From the NCBI RefSeq assembly GCF_024666615.1, contig NZ_CP088297.1, positions 4,134,501 through 4,198,500 on the forward strand: a DNA stretch of 64,000 nucleotides. Reading direction: 5' to 3'. The stretch is from Aquabacterium sp. J223 (GTDB lineage: Bacteria; Pseudomonadota; Gammaproteobacteria; Burkholderiales; Burkholderiaceae_C). The translations under genes were made by a program, and so were the position numbers. Position 1 is the first letter of the stretch. Each line of letters starts with the position of its first letter. The notes beneath the pieces are model-generated. The model worked only from the letters and a program-made list of their open reading frames with translations. It was not told the origin of the DNA and searched no databases. Of the stretch, positions 18,664-27,663 are shown piece by piece.

Positions 18664-21130
18664 GGCCAACGGCGCCGACACGCGGCCCGGTCGCAGTGGC
18701 TTAAGGCCCCGGCACTGGGCGGCGGCCCACGCGGAGAACCCGCTGGCCCGGTTCATCCCGTTCTCGTCGCTGGTGAGCCAGAATGACGTGATCACGCGCG
18801 GCGGCAACTACCTGCGGGTCTGGCGGCTCGATGGCGTGGCCTTCGAGTGCGCCGACGAGCACCAGATCGCCGAGCGCCACGAGGCGCTGTGCAGTCTGCT
18901 GCGCAACCTGGCCGGTGGCCAGTGGGCCGTGTGGACGCACCGCCTGCACCGCGTCGTCAGCGACAGCCTGCAGGACCCGGCGCAGTCCGGCTTCGCCCGA
19001 GAAATGTCGCAGGCCTACCAGGCCAAGATCAGCGAGCGCCGGATGATGAGCAACGAGCTCTACCTCACGCTGGTCTACCGGCCCAACGTCTCGCGCGTGA
19101 GTCGGGCCCTGCAATCGACCCAGCGCACCCGTGCGGCCATCGCGGAGGCCCAGGCCGAGGCGCTGCGCGTGATGGAAGAGCGCACCGCGCTCGTCGGCCG
19201 CGTGCTGCGCGGCTTCGGCCCCGAACTGCTCGGCACACGCGAGCACCGCGGACGGATCTACTCCGAGGTGGCCGAGTTCCTCGGCTACCTGGTCAACGGC
19301 TGCTGGCGGCCGATCCCGATGACAGCCGGACCGCTGTACCGGACCCTGCCGACCGCGCGCCTGTCCTTCGGAGGCGACAAGCTCGAACTGCGCCAGGGCG
19401 ACGAGCGTCGCTACGCGGCCCTGGTCGACATCAAGGAATACGCCGATGCCGTGGAGCCCGGCATCCTGAACGCGCTGCTGTACGAGGCCAGCGAGTTCAT
19501 CGAGACCCAGAGCTTCTCGATCCTGCCGCGCCGCGAGGCCATGCGCGCCCTCGAACTGCAGCGCGACCAGCTGATCGCCAGCGACGACGTGGTGGCCAGC
19601 CAGGTGGCAGAGATGGACGTGGCGCTCAACGAACTCGGCGACGGCCAGTTCTGCATGGGTGAGTACCACTACAGCCTGGTCGTCTTCGGCGAGGATGTGG
19701 CCGATGCCGGCCGGCGTGCGGCGCAGGCCATCGGTGCCGTCGGCGAGGCCTCCAGCCTGCAGATGTCCCCAGTCGACCTGGTGGCCGATGCCGCCTGGTT
19801 CGCGCAGATGCCGGGCAACTGGCAGTGGCGGCCCCGCGATGCCAAGCTCAGCTCACGCGCCTTCGCGGCCCTGTCCAGCGGCCACAACTTCGCCCGTGGG
19901 AAGCGCGACGGCAACCCCTGGGGCGAGGCACTGGCCCTGCTGCGCACGCCCTCGGGCCAGCCCTTCTACCTGAACCTGCACAGCAGCCCGGAGGGAGAAG
20001 ATTCCGCCGACAAGAAGCTGCCGGGCAACACGCTGATCATCGGCTCGACCGGCGTCGGCAAGACGACCCTGGAGATGTTCCTGCTGACACTCACGCGCAA
20101 GTGGGACCCAGCGCCGCGCCTCGTACTCTTCGACCTGGACCGTGGCTGCGAGATCGCGATCCGCGCCCTCGGTGGTCGCTACTTCACGCTCGAAGCCGGC
20201 AAGCCCACCGGCTGCAACCCGCTGCAGCGCGAGCCGACACCGGCGCGCATCCAGTTTTGGGAACAGTTGATCCGTACCTGCATCGCCACGCCGGCCATGC
20301 CGCTGCTGCCGGCTGACGAGCGCGCCATCGCCGATGCGGTCAACGCGGTGGCGATGATGCCGGCCCAGCTACGCCGCTTCTCGACCGTGCGGCAGAACCT
20401 GCCCAAGGCGGGCGAGAACAGCCTCTTCGAGCGGCTCGGCCGCTGGTGCCAGGGCGGCGCGCTCGGCTGGGTCTTCGACCAGGCCAACGACCGGCTGCTC
20501 GATCTGCACGCCGCCAACGTCATCGGCTTCGACACCACCGAGTTCCTCGACCTGCCCGAGGTCCGCACGTCGGTGATGATGTACCTGCTGCAGGTCATGG
20601 AAGAACTCGCCAACGGCGAGCGGTTGATCTACGCGATCTCGGAGTTCTGGAAGGCGCTGGACCACCCAATCTTCAGCGACTTCGCCAAGCAGAAGCAGAA
20701 GACGATCCGCAAGCAGAACGGCCTGGGCATCTTCGACACCCAGAGCCCGTCGGACGTGCTGCGCCACCCCATCGGCCGCACGATGATCGAGCAGAGCGTG
20801 ACCAAGATCTTCCTCGCCAACCTGGAGGCGGTGCGCGAGGAATACGTTGACGGATTCGGCCTGACGCAGGCCGAGTTCGACATCGTGCGCAGCCTCGGCG
20901 CGCAGGGCGGCCGGCGCTTCCTGGTCAAGCAAGGCCACGCAAGCGCGATCTGCGAGCTGGATCTCGCCGGGCTCGAGGAATACATCACCGTGCTCTCGGC
21001 CACCACCGACAACGTGGCCCTGCTCGATGCCGTGCGCGAACGGCATGGCAACGATCCGTTTCAATGGCTTCCGGTGCTGCTTCGTGAGGTCCAGGATCGG
21101 AGGTTTCGTACCTCCAGGAGATCTGCATGA
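18647..21130 (+). CDS. virB4: VirB4-type ATPase of the secretion channel
   Basis: 827 residues. N-terminal CagE/VirB4 domain (ARFIPFSSLVSQNDVITRGG, DELYLTLVYRP-like segment NELYLTLVYRPNVSR). C-terminal motor domain with Walker A IIGSTGVGKTTLEMF (about residue 465), LVLFDLDRGCEI and the Walker B region LIYAISEFWKALDHP near 665. Powers pilus assembly and transfer. ATG at 18647 was chosen because MLGMSKANG follows a GGGGAG site; the longer frame from 18605 overlaps virB3 more. Its stop overlaps the next ATG. Confidence 0.92.
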   Translation: MLGMSKANGADTRPGRSGLRPRHWAAAHAENPLARFIPFSSLVSQNDVITRGGNYLRVWRLDGVAFECADEHQIAERHEALCSLLRNLAGGQWAVWTHRLHRVVSDSLQDPAQSGFAREMSQAYQAKISERRMMSNELYLTLVYRPNVSRVSRALQSTQRTRAAIAEAQAEALRVMEERTALVGRVLRGFGPELLGTREHRGRIYSEVAEFLGYLVNGCWRPIPMTAGPLYRTLPTARLSFGGDKLELRQGDERRYAALVDIKEYADAVEPGILNALLYEASEFIETQSFSILPRREAMRALELQRDQLIASDDVVASQVAEMDVALNELGDGQFCMGEYHYSLVVFGEDVADAGRRAAQAIGAVGEASSLQMSPVDLVADAAWFAQMPGNWQWRPRDAKLSSRAFAALSSGHNFARGKRDGNPWGEALALLRTPSGQPFYLNLHSSPEGEDSADKKLPGNTLIIGSTGVGKTTLEMFLLTLTRKWDPAPRLVLFDLDRGCEIAIRALGGRYFTLEAGKPTGCNPLQREPTPARIQFWEQLIRTCIATPAMPLLPADERAIADAVNAVAMMPAQLRRFSTVRQNLPKAGENSLFERLGRWCQGGALGWVFDQANDRLLDLHAANVIGFDTTEFLDLPEVRTSVMMYLLQVMEELANGERLIYAISEFWKALDHPIFSDFAKQKQKTIRKQNGLGIFDTQSPSDVLRHPIGRTMIEQSVTKIFLANLEAVREEYVDGFGLTQAEFDIVRSLGAQGGRRFLVKQGHASAICELDLAGLEEYITVLSATTDNVALLDAVRERHGNDPFQWLPVLLREVQDRRFRTSRRSA

Positions 21131-21534
21131 AAGCCGTTTGTCATCTCCTCGTGCTGGGCGCGCTGGCACTCGCCGAAACCACCGCCAGCGCTCAGTTCGT
21201 CAAGGGCAACGAGGCCGTCAAGATGATGCCCGACGGGACCAAGAAGGTGGAGACACCGCCACTTCCCACGGCCTCGCTCGGTGCGCCCTGTCCCGCAGCG
21301 AAGGCGGGCTGCGCCGGCGGCGGCTGGAAGATGCTGGAGAGCCCGTCCGGTCTCGTTGAGTGCACCGAGGTCTTCGCGCGGCCGGGAACCTGCCGCGAGT
21401 CGACCTACGGCGTCGAGAAGCGCTCGCGAGTCTGGATTGTGAAGCTCAAGGGCGAGTGGACGCAATGCGAGCGGCCGGACCTCGCTGGCAAGTGCATCAG
21501 CCTCAAGGGCTTCCCGATAAGCGCGGTTCAGTAG
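21127..21534 (+). CDS. small secreted Cys-rich protein between virB4 and virB6
   Basis: 135 residues with a signal peptide (HLLVLGALALAETTASAQ). The mature part has seven cysteines, including CPAAKAGCAGGGW, VECTEVF, GTCRES, QCERPD and KCISLKG. It has no lipobox, so it is not an obvious VirB7. ATG overlaps the virB4 stop, so it is co-translated with the channel genes and is probably a periplasmic accessory of this transfer system. No named family recognised. Confidence 0.65.
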   Translation: MKAVCHLLVLGALALAETTASAQFVKGNEAVKMMPDGTKKVETPPLPTASLGAPCPAAKAGCAGGGWKMLESPSGLVECTEVFARPGTCRESTYGVEKRSRVWIVKLKGEWTQCERPDLAGKCISLKGFPISAVQ

Positions 21535-21548
21535 CTAGGGGCTAAGCG

Positions 21549-22649
21549 ATGTTTGCCTGGGTCGGTACACAGTTCGATGCGGTCCTGAACACCTACGTGC
21601 TCGGCGTCGTGACCGCACTGATGGTCGGCATCGCCCCCATTGCGCTGACTGCGATGACGATCTGGGTCACGCTCTACGGCTGGGCCGTCTTGCGCAACGA
21701 AGTGTCCGAGACGGTTCCGACGTTCCTCTGGAAGGTCTTCAAGATCGGACTGGTCCTGGCTTTCGCCCTGCAGTCCGGCTTTTACATCTCCAACGTGTCC
21801 GACTCGGCGAACGCGCTGGCAACCGGCGTGGCGACGACTTTCCTGCCCGCTGCAGCGGATCCGATGGCGATCACCTCGCCTTACGTGTTGCTGGACAACT
21901 TCAACGATGAGGCTAGCAAGCTCGTGCTCGATCTGCTGAAGGATGCAGGAATCATGCGGCTTGACCTGCTGTTTGCAGCGGTCGTCTGCTCGATCGGGAA
22001 CGTGGTCTTCCTCTGCATCGCGCTGTTCGTCGTGACGCTGGCGAAGCTCTTCCTGACCTTCGTGATCGCCATCGGCCCGCTCTTCGTTCTGTGTCTCGCG
22101 TGGCGCCCGACAGCCCGGTTCTTCGACAGCTGGCTGTCGATGGTCCTGAATGCTGTCGTCCTGACGTGGTTTGCGTTCTTTGCTCTTGGCCTGAGCGCCT
22201 TCATGGGTGACGCACTCGTTCAGGCCATCCAAGTCAACGGTGGCTTCCTCGGCCAGACATTCAACGTCGTCGGCGAGAGCCTGAAGTACTGCGTCGTCAT
22301 GATTCTCATGGCCATCATCTGCTTCCAGGCGCCGAGCCTCGCCTCCGCACTCACTGGCGGCGCTGCGGTTCAGCAGGGGATTCAGATGATCCAGAACGCC
22401 ATGATGGTCTCTGGCCTGCGATCGGCCTCCTCTGCGCGCAACGCCGGCGCCGCAGGCGCGGCCGGTGGCGTCGTCCGGGCCGGTGCCGGCCTGCCCTACG
22501 CGGCGGGCCAAGCCACCGGAGCCGCTGCGGTCGCGCCCCGTCGGGCCGCGGGCGCCGTTGCCACCGGCGCCGGCGCCGTCGTCCGCCAAGGTTACGGAGC
22601 GGTGCGAACCGCTGCCTACAAGCTCGCCGCGCTGCGCGGTCGGGCATGA
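21549..22649 (+). CDS. virB6: VirB6-type polytopic membrane protein
   Basis: 366 residues. Hydrophobic segments occur near 10-60, 70-90 and 145-290, with the VirB6/TrbL-like core RLDLLFAAVVCSIGNVVFL and LFVVTLAKLFLTFVIAIGPLF. The last 80 residues are Ala/Gly/Arg-rich and low in complexity. Forms part of the inner-membrane channel. It precedes virB5, the reverse of the usual virB5-virB6 order. Confidence 0.87.
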   Translation: MFAWVGTQFDAVLNTYVLGVVTALMVGIAPIALTAMTIWVTLYGWAVLRNEVSETVPTFLWKVFKIGLVLAFALQSGFYISNVSDSANALATGVATTFLPAAADPMAITSPYVLLDNFNDEASKLVLDLLKDAGIMRLDLLFAAVVCSIGNVVFLCIALFVVTLAKLFLTFVIAIGPLFVLCLAWRPTARFFDSWLSMVLNAVVLTWFAFFALGLSAFMGDALVQAIQVNGGFLGQTFNVVGESLKYCVVMILMAIICFQAPSLASALTGGAAVQQGIQMIQNAMMVSGLRSASSARNAGAAGAAGGVVRAGAGLPYAAGQATGAAAVAPRRAAGAVATGAGAVVRQGYGAVRTAAYKLAALRGRA

Positions 22650-22685
22650 ACGTCAACCAGCGTCAACCAGCACAGGAGCGAAACT

Positions 22686-23381
22686 ATGCACGCACGTCTC
22701 AAGGTCGCCGCCGCCGTCCTCATCGCCGTCGGGGCCAGCGGCGCTCGTGCACAGGGCATTCCGGTCATCGATGTCGCCAACCTGGTCCAGACGATCCAGC
22801 AGGTGCTCGACGGCATCACGCAGATCAACAACCAAGTCCAGCAGATCAACCAGCTGCAAAGCCAGATCAACAGCATCAACGGCATCCGCAACCTCGGCAA
22901 CGTGTTCAACAACCCGCTGCTGAAGAACTACGTGCCGGCCGAGGCTTACACCTACGTCAATGCAATCAACACCTCCGGCTACTCCGGCCTGAACGCCACG
23001 GCCAAGGCGCTGCGCGACGCGGGCATGGTCTACAACTGCATGGACCTCGCCGGCGACGCCCGCACCAGCTGCCAGGCGGCCCTGGCGCAGCCGTACCAGC
23101 AGAAGGGCCTGCTGCAGGACGCGATGAAGTCGGCCGCCGGCCGCCTGTCGCAGATCCAGTCGCTGATGGGTCAGATCAACGCCACCACCGACCAGAAGGC
23201 GGTGCAGGAGGTGCAGGCCCGTATCGGTGCCGAGAACGCACTGCTGGCCCACGAGATGTCCCAGGTGCAGATGCTGCAGGGCATGGCCGACAGCGAAGAG
23301 CGCATCGCCCGGTCGCGGGAGCGCGAGCGCCAGTACCAGATGCTCACCCGCACGGGGAAGGTGGCCGACTACCTGCCCTGA
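22686..23381 (+). CDS. virB5: VirB5-type minor pilin
   Basis: 231 residues. Signal peptide ending GARAQG, then a helical Gln/Asn-rich stretch (QTIQQVLDGITQINNQVQQI) and long C-terminal helices with AMKSAAGRLSQIQSLMGQIN and EERIARSRERERQYQ. This layout is that of VirB5/TrbJ pilus-tip proteins. Two Cys (YNCMDLAG, SCQAAL) could pair. Lies after virB6 and before virB8. Confidence 0.85.
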   Translation: MHARLKVAAAVLIAVGASGARAQGIPVIDVANLVQTIQQVLDGITQINNQVQQINQLQSQINSINGIRNLGNVFNNPLLKNYVPAEAYTYVNAINTSGYSGLNATAKALRDAGMVYNCMDLAGDARTSCQAALAQPYQQKGLLQDAMKSAAGRLSQIQSLMGQINATTDQKAVQEVQARIGAENALLAHEMSQVQMLQGMADSEERIARSRERERQYQMLTRTGKVADYLP

Positions 23382-23429
23382 CGCCCGTTCCCTGCGCCGG
23401 GCCACTGGCGCAGTCCCACAGAGGTCCCC

Positions 23430-24203
23430 ATGAGTGCCGTCCTGACGCCAGAAAGAGCCGCTGCATTGCCTGAACGGTCGCGAGACCGAGCGCAGGCCGA
23501 GCCCGAGACGACCGCGATCGAAGTCAATCGCGCGTGGGAAGTCGACCGCGCGCTGATGCTCGAACGCTCGGAGCGCCGGGCCTGGTGGGTCGCCATCGCC
23601 TGCCTGGTGCTGGGTCTGATCGGCATCGCCGCGGTGTTCGTCCAGGGCCCGCTGCGCCGCGTCGTGGAGATTCCCATCGTGGTCGACCGGGTCACCGGCG
23701 AGGCCACGGTCCAGCAACGGCTCTCCGTCGAGACCATCCCCCCGATGGAGGCGCTGGACAAGCACAACCTCGCCACCTTCGTCCGGGCGCGCGAGGGCTA
23801 CAGCTGGATGTTCCTGCAGCGTGACTTCGACCAGGTCGCGCGCATGGCGGTGCCTGCCGTGTTCGCCGACTACAACCGTCAGTTCGAGGGCGACGGCGCG
23901 CTGCAGAAGAGGATCGGCGCCGCCGAGGACTGGCGCATCAACGTCGTCGGCGTGCGCCTGGCTGCGTCCGGCCGCCCCGGCAACCAGGGGGAGGCCACGG
24001 TCAGCTACGACAAGGTAATCCGCCTGACGGACCGCAACCTGCCCGAGGTGACCACGCGGCACGTGGCCAGCGTCGTTTACCAGTACCAGCCGAAGGTGCT
24101 GGTCAAGGAGCGCGACCGGCTCGAGAACCCGTTCGGCTTCGTCGTCACAGCCTACCGGTCCGATCCCGAGATCAACACCGCCGCACCGGGGGCCAAGCCA
24201 TGA
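23430..24203 (+). CDS. virB8: VirB8-type channel scaffold
   Basis: 257 residues: cytoplasmic N-terminus, one membrane helix (AWWVAIACLVLGLIGIAAVF, about 52-72) and a periplasmic NTF2-like domain with DRVTGEATVQQRL, REGYSWMFLQRDFDQV and LENPFGFVVTAYRSDPE. Bridges inner-membrane and core parts of the channel. Its stop overlaps the virB9 start. Confidence 0.92.
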   Translation: MSAVLTPERAAALPERSRDRAQAEPETTAIEVNRAWEVDRALMLERSERRAWWVAIACLVLGLIGIAAVFVQGPLRRVVEIPIVVDRVTGEATVQQRLSVETIPPMEALDKHNLATFVRAREGYSWMFLQRDFDQVARMAVPAVFADYNRQFEGDGALQKRIGAAEDWRINVVGVRLAASGRPGNQGEATVSYDKVIRLTDRNLPEVTTRHVASVVYQYQPKVLVKERDRLENPFGFVVTAYRSDPEINTAAPGAKP

Positions 24204-25120
24204 AGCGGCTGGCCTGGCTGCCCACCGCGGCCTGCGTCGCGGCCTGCGGCTCCACGGCAGTCGCTGCGGAGCCTGCGGATCCGCGTCTGCGGGAAGTGGT
24301 CTACGACCCGCGCGCCGTCGTCACCGTGCCGGTCAAGCGCGGCGTCGTGACGCTGGTGGTGCTCGATGCCGACGAGGCGATCACCGAGGTCGCAGCGGGC
24401 CTGGGTGGCGACTGCATGAAGGCCGATGCCGCGTGGTGCATCGCAGCCCAGCCCGGAGGCCGAAACCTGTTCGTCAAGGCCAAGAGCTCGGCCAGCGCCG
24501 CGAACACGCTGGCCGTGGTCACCGACCGCCGAACGCACAGCTTCCGCTTCGTCGTCTTGGCCGACGGCGACCCGAAGCCGCCGGTCTACCGACTCGTCGT
24601 CAAGGCACCCGCCCGGGTGGCACCCCCGGCGCGCCTCGCGCTGCGCGAACCGGCACCACTGATGGCGTTGCCGGTCGTGCCGCCACCCCCGCCACCGCAC
24701 CAGGTCGTCGCGGAGCGGCTGCAGGCCAAGCCGCAGGTGATGAACACGCAGTACTCGATCGCCGAGGGCGCCGGCTCGCAGGACATCGTGCCGACCCTCG
24801 TCTATGACGACGGGCGGTTCACCTATCTGCGCTTCCCCGGCAACCGCGAGGTGCCGGCCGTTTTCCATGTACTGGGCGACGGCAGCGAGACGCTGGTCAA
24901 CGCCCGCTTGGAGGACGACCTGCTGGTGGTCGATCGCGTCAGCCGGCGGCTGATGCTGCGGGCCGGCTCGGCCGTCGTCGGCCTGTGGAATGAAGCCTTC
25001 GATCTGGACGGCAGGCCTCCGGGCGATGGCACTACCGTGCCCGGCGTGCAGCGCGTCCTGAAGGCCGACGTCAGTGGCAGCAACGCGCCTTCCGAAGCGC
25101 GCAAGGGAGAGAAACCATGA
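24200..25120 (+). CDS. virB9: VirB9-type outer-core protein
   Basis: 306 residues. Signal peptide, then an N-terminal domain with LREVVYDPRAVVTVPVKRGVV, a Pro-rich linker (PVVPPPPPPHQ near 160) and the C-terminal domain with MNTQYSIAEG, DDGRFTYLRFPGNREVPAVF and a conserved WNEAFD. It pairs with VirB7 and VirB10 in the outer-membrane core of related systems. No VirB7 is seen in the operon. ATGA overlaps at both ends. Confidence 0.9.
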   Translation: MKRLAWLPTAACVAACGSTAVAAEPADPRLREVVYDPRAVVTVPVKRGVVTLVVLDADEAITEVAAGLGGDCMKADAAWCIAAQPGGRNLFVKAKSSASAANTLAVVTDRRTHSFRFVVLADGDPKPPVYRLVVKAPARVAPPARLALREPAPLMALPVVPPPPPPHQVVAERLQAKPQVMNTQYSIAEGAGSQDIVPTLVYDDGRFTYLRFPGNREVPAVFHVLGDGSETLVNARLEDDLLVVDRVSRRLMLRAGSAVVGLWNEAFDLDGRPPGDGTTVPGVQRVLKADVSGSNAPSEARKGEKP

Positions 25121-26572
25121 CGCACGACCCGAACGATCCGCGGAACCGCGATCCAAACCTTGGCGCCGAGATCGAGCCCGACGACAACGCCATCTCTCCT
25201 CTGCCCGGCGAGCCCGGCATCCCCAATGTCGCTGCCCGGCAGCGCGTTTCGATGTCGAAGAAGGGACTGCTGGCCGTGGCGCTGCTCGCCGGCTCCGTGG
25301 TGGCGGTGGCCGCCGTCACCATCCAGCGCTTCTCTGCCAGCGGCAAGAAGGCCGACGAGACCGAGTCGAAGCTGGTCCGGGACAGGCCTGCCGCCGCCAC
25401 GGCCGAGCCGCGCAGGCTCGAGATGCCACCCGCTTCGACTGCCAGCGCCGCCGTCGCGACCGCCCCGCGCATCCCCGCCCTGATGCCTACGAGCGAGGAG
25501 CTGGCCGAGCCCATCGGGGTGCGGCGCACCGGATCGGCGGGACCCGCACCGGGTGGCCCGAAGGTGGTCCCGTCGGAGGATGCCCCCGTCTTGCTGGTCA
25601 CCACCCGGCCTGGGGCACTCCCTCCGCAACGGGCATCCAACCGAAGAATGGATGCCGGTGCGCCGCCTGACGAGGGCCCGACGGCGGCTGAGCCCGCCGA
25701 CGCGAATGATCCGCTCGCCGCAACCTCCCGCAACCTGCAGGGCTATCAGCGCCAGCTCCAGGGCCTGCTCGACAACCTCACCAAGACCGCGGCGCTGGCC
25801 ACGGGCCAGGCCACCGGGCAGCTGCCGTCGGGGGCGCTCCTCGGTGGGCCCCCGATGGCGGGCACCGCACCCATCGGTGCGCCACCCGCAGGGGGCGGCC
25901 TGTTCGGGGGGCCAGCTTCAGGGGTCCTCCACCCCCAAGGTGGCCGCCTCGATGCTGGGCAACCGCAGCCTGACGCTGCCCAAGGGCACAGCCTTCACCT
26001 GCGCACTGAAGACCAAGGTGATCAGCGCCACCTCGGGCCTCGTCGGCTGCCAGGTCCAGCGCAACGTCTTCGGCGACGACGGCCGGGTGCTGCTGATCGA
26101 GCGCGGCTCGCATCTCGACGGCGAGTACCGCATCGCTTCGGTCCGGCCCGGCACGGTCCGTATCCCGGTGTTGTGGACCCGCATTCGCACGCCGCTGAGC
26201 GTGACGGTGGACATCGACTCTCCCGGCACCGGCCAGCTCGGCGAATCCGGCATCGATGGCTACGTCGACAACCGCTGGGGCGAGCGCATCGGCGCGGCCA
26301 TGCTGCTGTCGCTGATCGACGACTCGGTGAAGCTGGTCATCCAGAACCAGGCCAGCGACCGCCAGGCTGACACCATCGTGCTGCCGTCCACCACGGCCAA
26401 CACCAGCAAGCTCGCCGAGAAGGTGCTCGACAGCACCATCAACATCCCGCCGCTGATCTACCAGAACCAGGGCGGCATCGTCGGCATCTACGTCGCCCGC
26501 GACGTGGACTTCTCGTCGGTGTACGAACTGAAGCCGACCGCCATCGCCCCGCAGCGCGAGGGAGCGCCATGA
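25117..26572 (+). pseudogene. virB10: VirB10-type core protein, split by one +1 frameshift
   Basis: If repaired, about 484 residues. The N-terminus holds a membrane helix (LLAVALLAGSVVAVAAVTI, about 48-66) and a long Pro/Ala-rich linker. The C-terminal barrel domain starts at LTLPKGTAFTCALKTK and continues GLVGCQVQRNVFGDDG, with the antenna region near TANTSKLAEKVLDSTINIPPL. The frame changes in a run of six G at about 25906-25911; dropping one base joins LFGG to QLQGSSTPKVAASML. VirB10 is essential for transfer, so a true lesion would disable the channel; a sequencing error is equally likely. Stop overlaps the virB11 start. Confidence 0.88.
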
Positions 26573-27663
26573 ATAAGCATGCCTGCGAGCACGAAGACCT
26601 CGCGAACTTTGATCAGAGCTGGTGCGGCGACGCCACATCGGTCGTCGAGTTCCTGCGACCATTGCGCGACCAGCTCGATGCACCCGGCGTGCTGGAAGTC
26701 TGCGTCAACCGACCGGGCGAACTGCTGGTCGAGACCGTGCGCGGCTGGCAGACCGTTCCAGCACCCAACATGACGCTGGAACGCTGCCTGTCGCTGGCCA
26801 CGGCCGTCGCCACCTTCTGCGACCAGCAGGTCAACCAGGAGCGCCCGCTGCTGTCGGCGACGCTGCCCAGCGGCGAACGCATCCAGTTCGTCATCCCGCC
26901 GGCCGTGCCGCGCGGCACCGTGTCGATCACGGTGCGCAAGCCGTCGCACCTGATCAAGCGACTCGACGACTTCGAACGCGAGGGCCTGTTCGAGCGCACC
27001 GCCACCGTGACGCGCACCCCGAAGGCAGAACTGCTGCCCTTCGAGCGCGAACTGGTGGAGCTGAAGGACGCCGGCCGCTACGCCGAATTCTTGCGCCTGG
27101 CGGTGCGCAAGCACCAGACCATCGTCGTCAGCGGCAAGACCGGCTCGGGCAAGACCACCTTCATCAAAGGCCTGGTCGAGGAAGTGCCCAAGCACGAGCG
27201 GCTGATCACGATCCAGGACACGGCCGAGCTGACGCTGCCGAACCACCCGAACGTGGTGAACCTGTTCTACAGCAAGGACGCCCAGGGCACGGCGCGAGTG
27301 ACCGCCAAGTCGCTGCTCGAAGCCTGCCTGCGCATGAAGCCAGACCGCATCTTCTTGGCCGAGGTGCGGGGCGACGAATGCTTTTACTTCGTGCGGCTCG
27401 CAGCCTCGGGCCACCCGGGCAGCATCACCAGCGTGCATGCGGGCAGCTGCGCGCTCGCCTTCGAGCAGATGTCGCTGATGATCCGCGAGACCGGCGCTGG
27501 CGGCGGCCTGCGCATGGATGAGATCAAGTGGCTGCTCAGCGTCGTGGTCGACGTGATCGTGCAGTTCAATCGCGACGAGCGCGGGCGCTTCATCTCCGAG
27601 ATCCTCTACGAACCACGGCGCCAGCGGCTCGGCCGCTGGGCTCAGCAGGCGGCAGCAGCATGA
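26569..27663 (+). CDS. virB11: VirB11-type traffic ATPase
   Basis: 364 residues. N-terminal domain with VLEVCVNRPGELLVE, then the hexameric ATPase domain: Walker A SGKTGSGKTTFIKG (about 187), Asp box TIQDTAELTLP, Walker B RIFLAEVRGDECF and the His box SGHPGSITSVHAGS. Switches the channel between pilus building and DNA transfer. Its stop overlaps the virD4 start (ATGA). Confidence 0.94.
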   Translation: MNKHACEHEDLANFDQSWCGDATSVVEFLRPLRDQLDAPGVLEVCVNRPGELLVETVRGWQTVPAPNMTLERCLSLATAVATFCDQQVNQERPLLSATLPSGERIQFVIPPAVPRGTVSITVRKPSHLIKRLDDFEREGLFERTATVTRTPKAELLPFERELVELKDAGRYAEFLRLAVRKHQTIVVSGKTGSGKTTFIKGLVEEVPKHERLITIQDTAELTLPNHPNVVNLFYSKDAQGTARVTAKSLLEACLRMKPDRIFLAEVRGDECFYFVRLAASGHPGSITSVHAGSCALAFEQMSLMIRETGAGGGLRMDEIKWLLSVVVDVIVQFNRDERGRFISEILYEPRRQRLGRWAQQAAAA

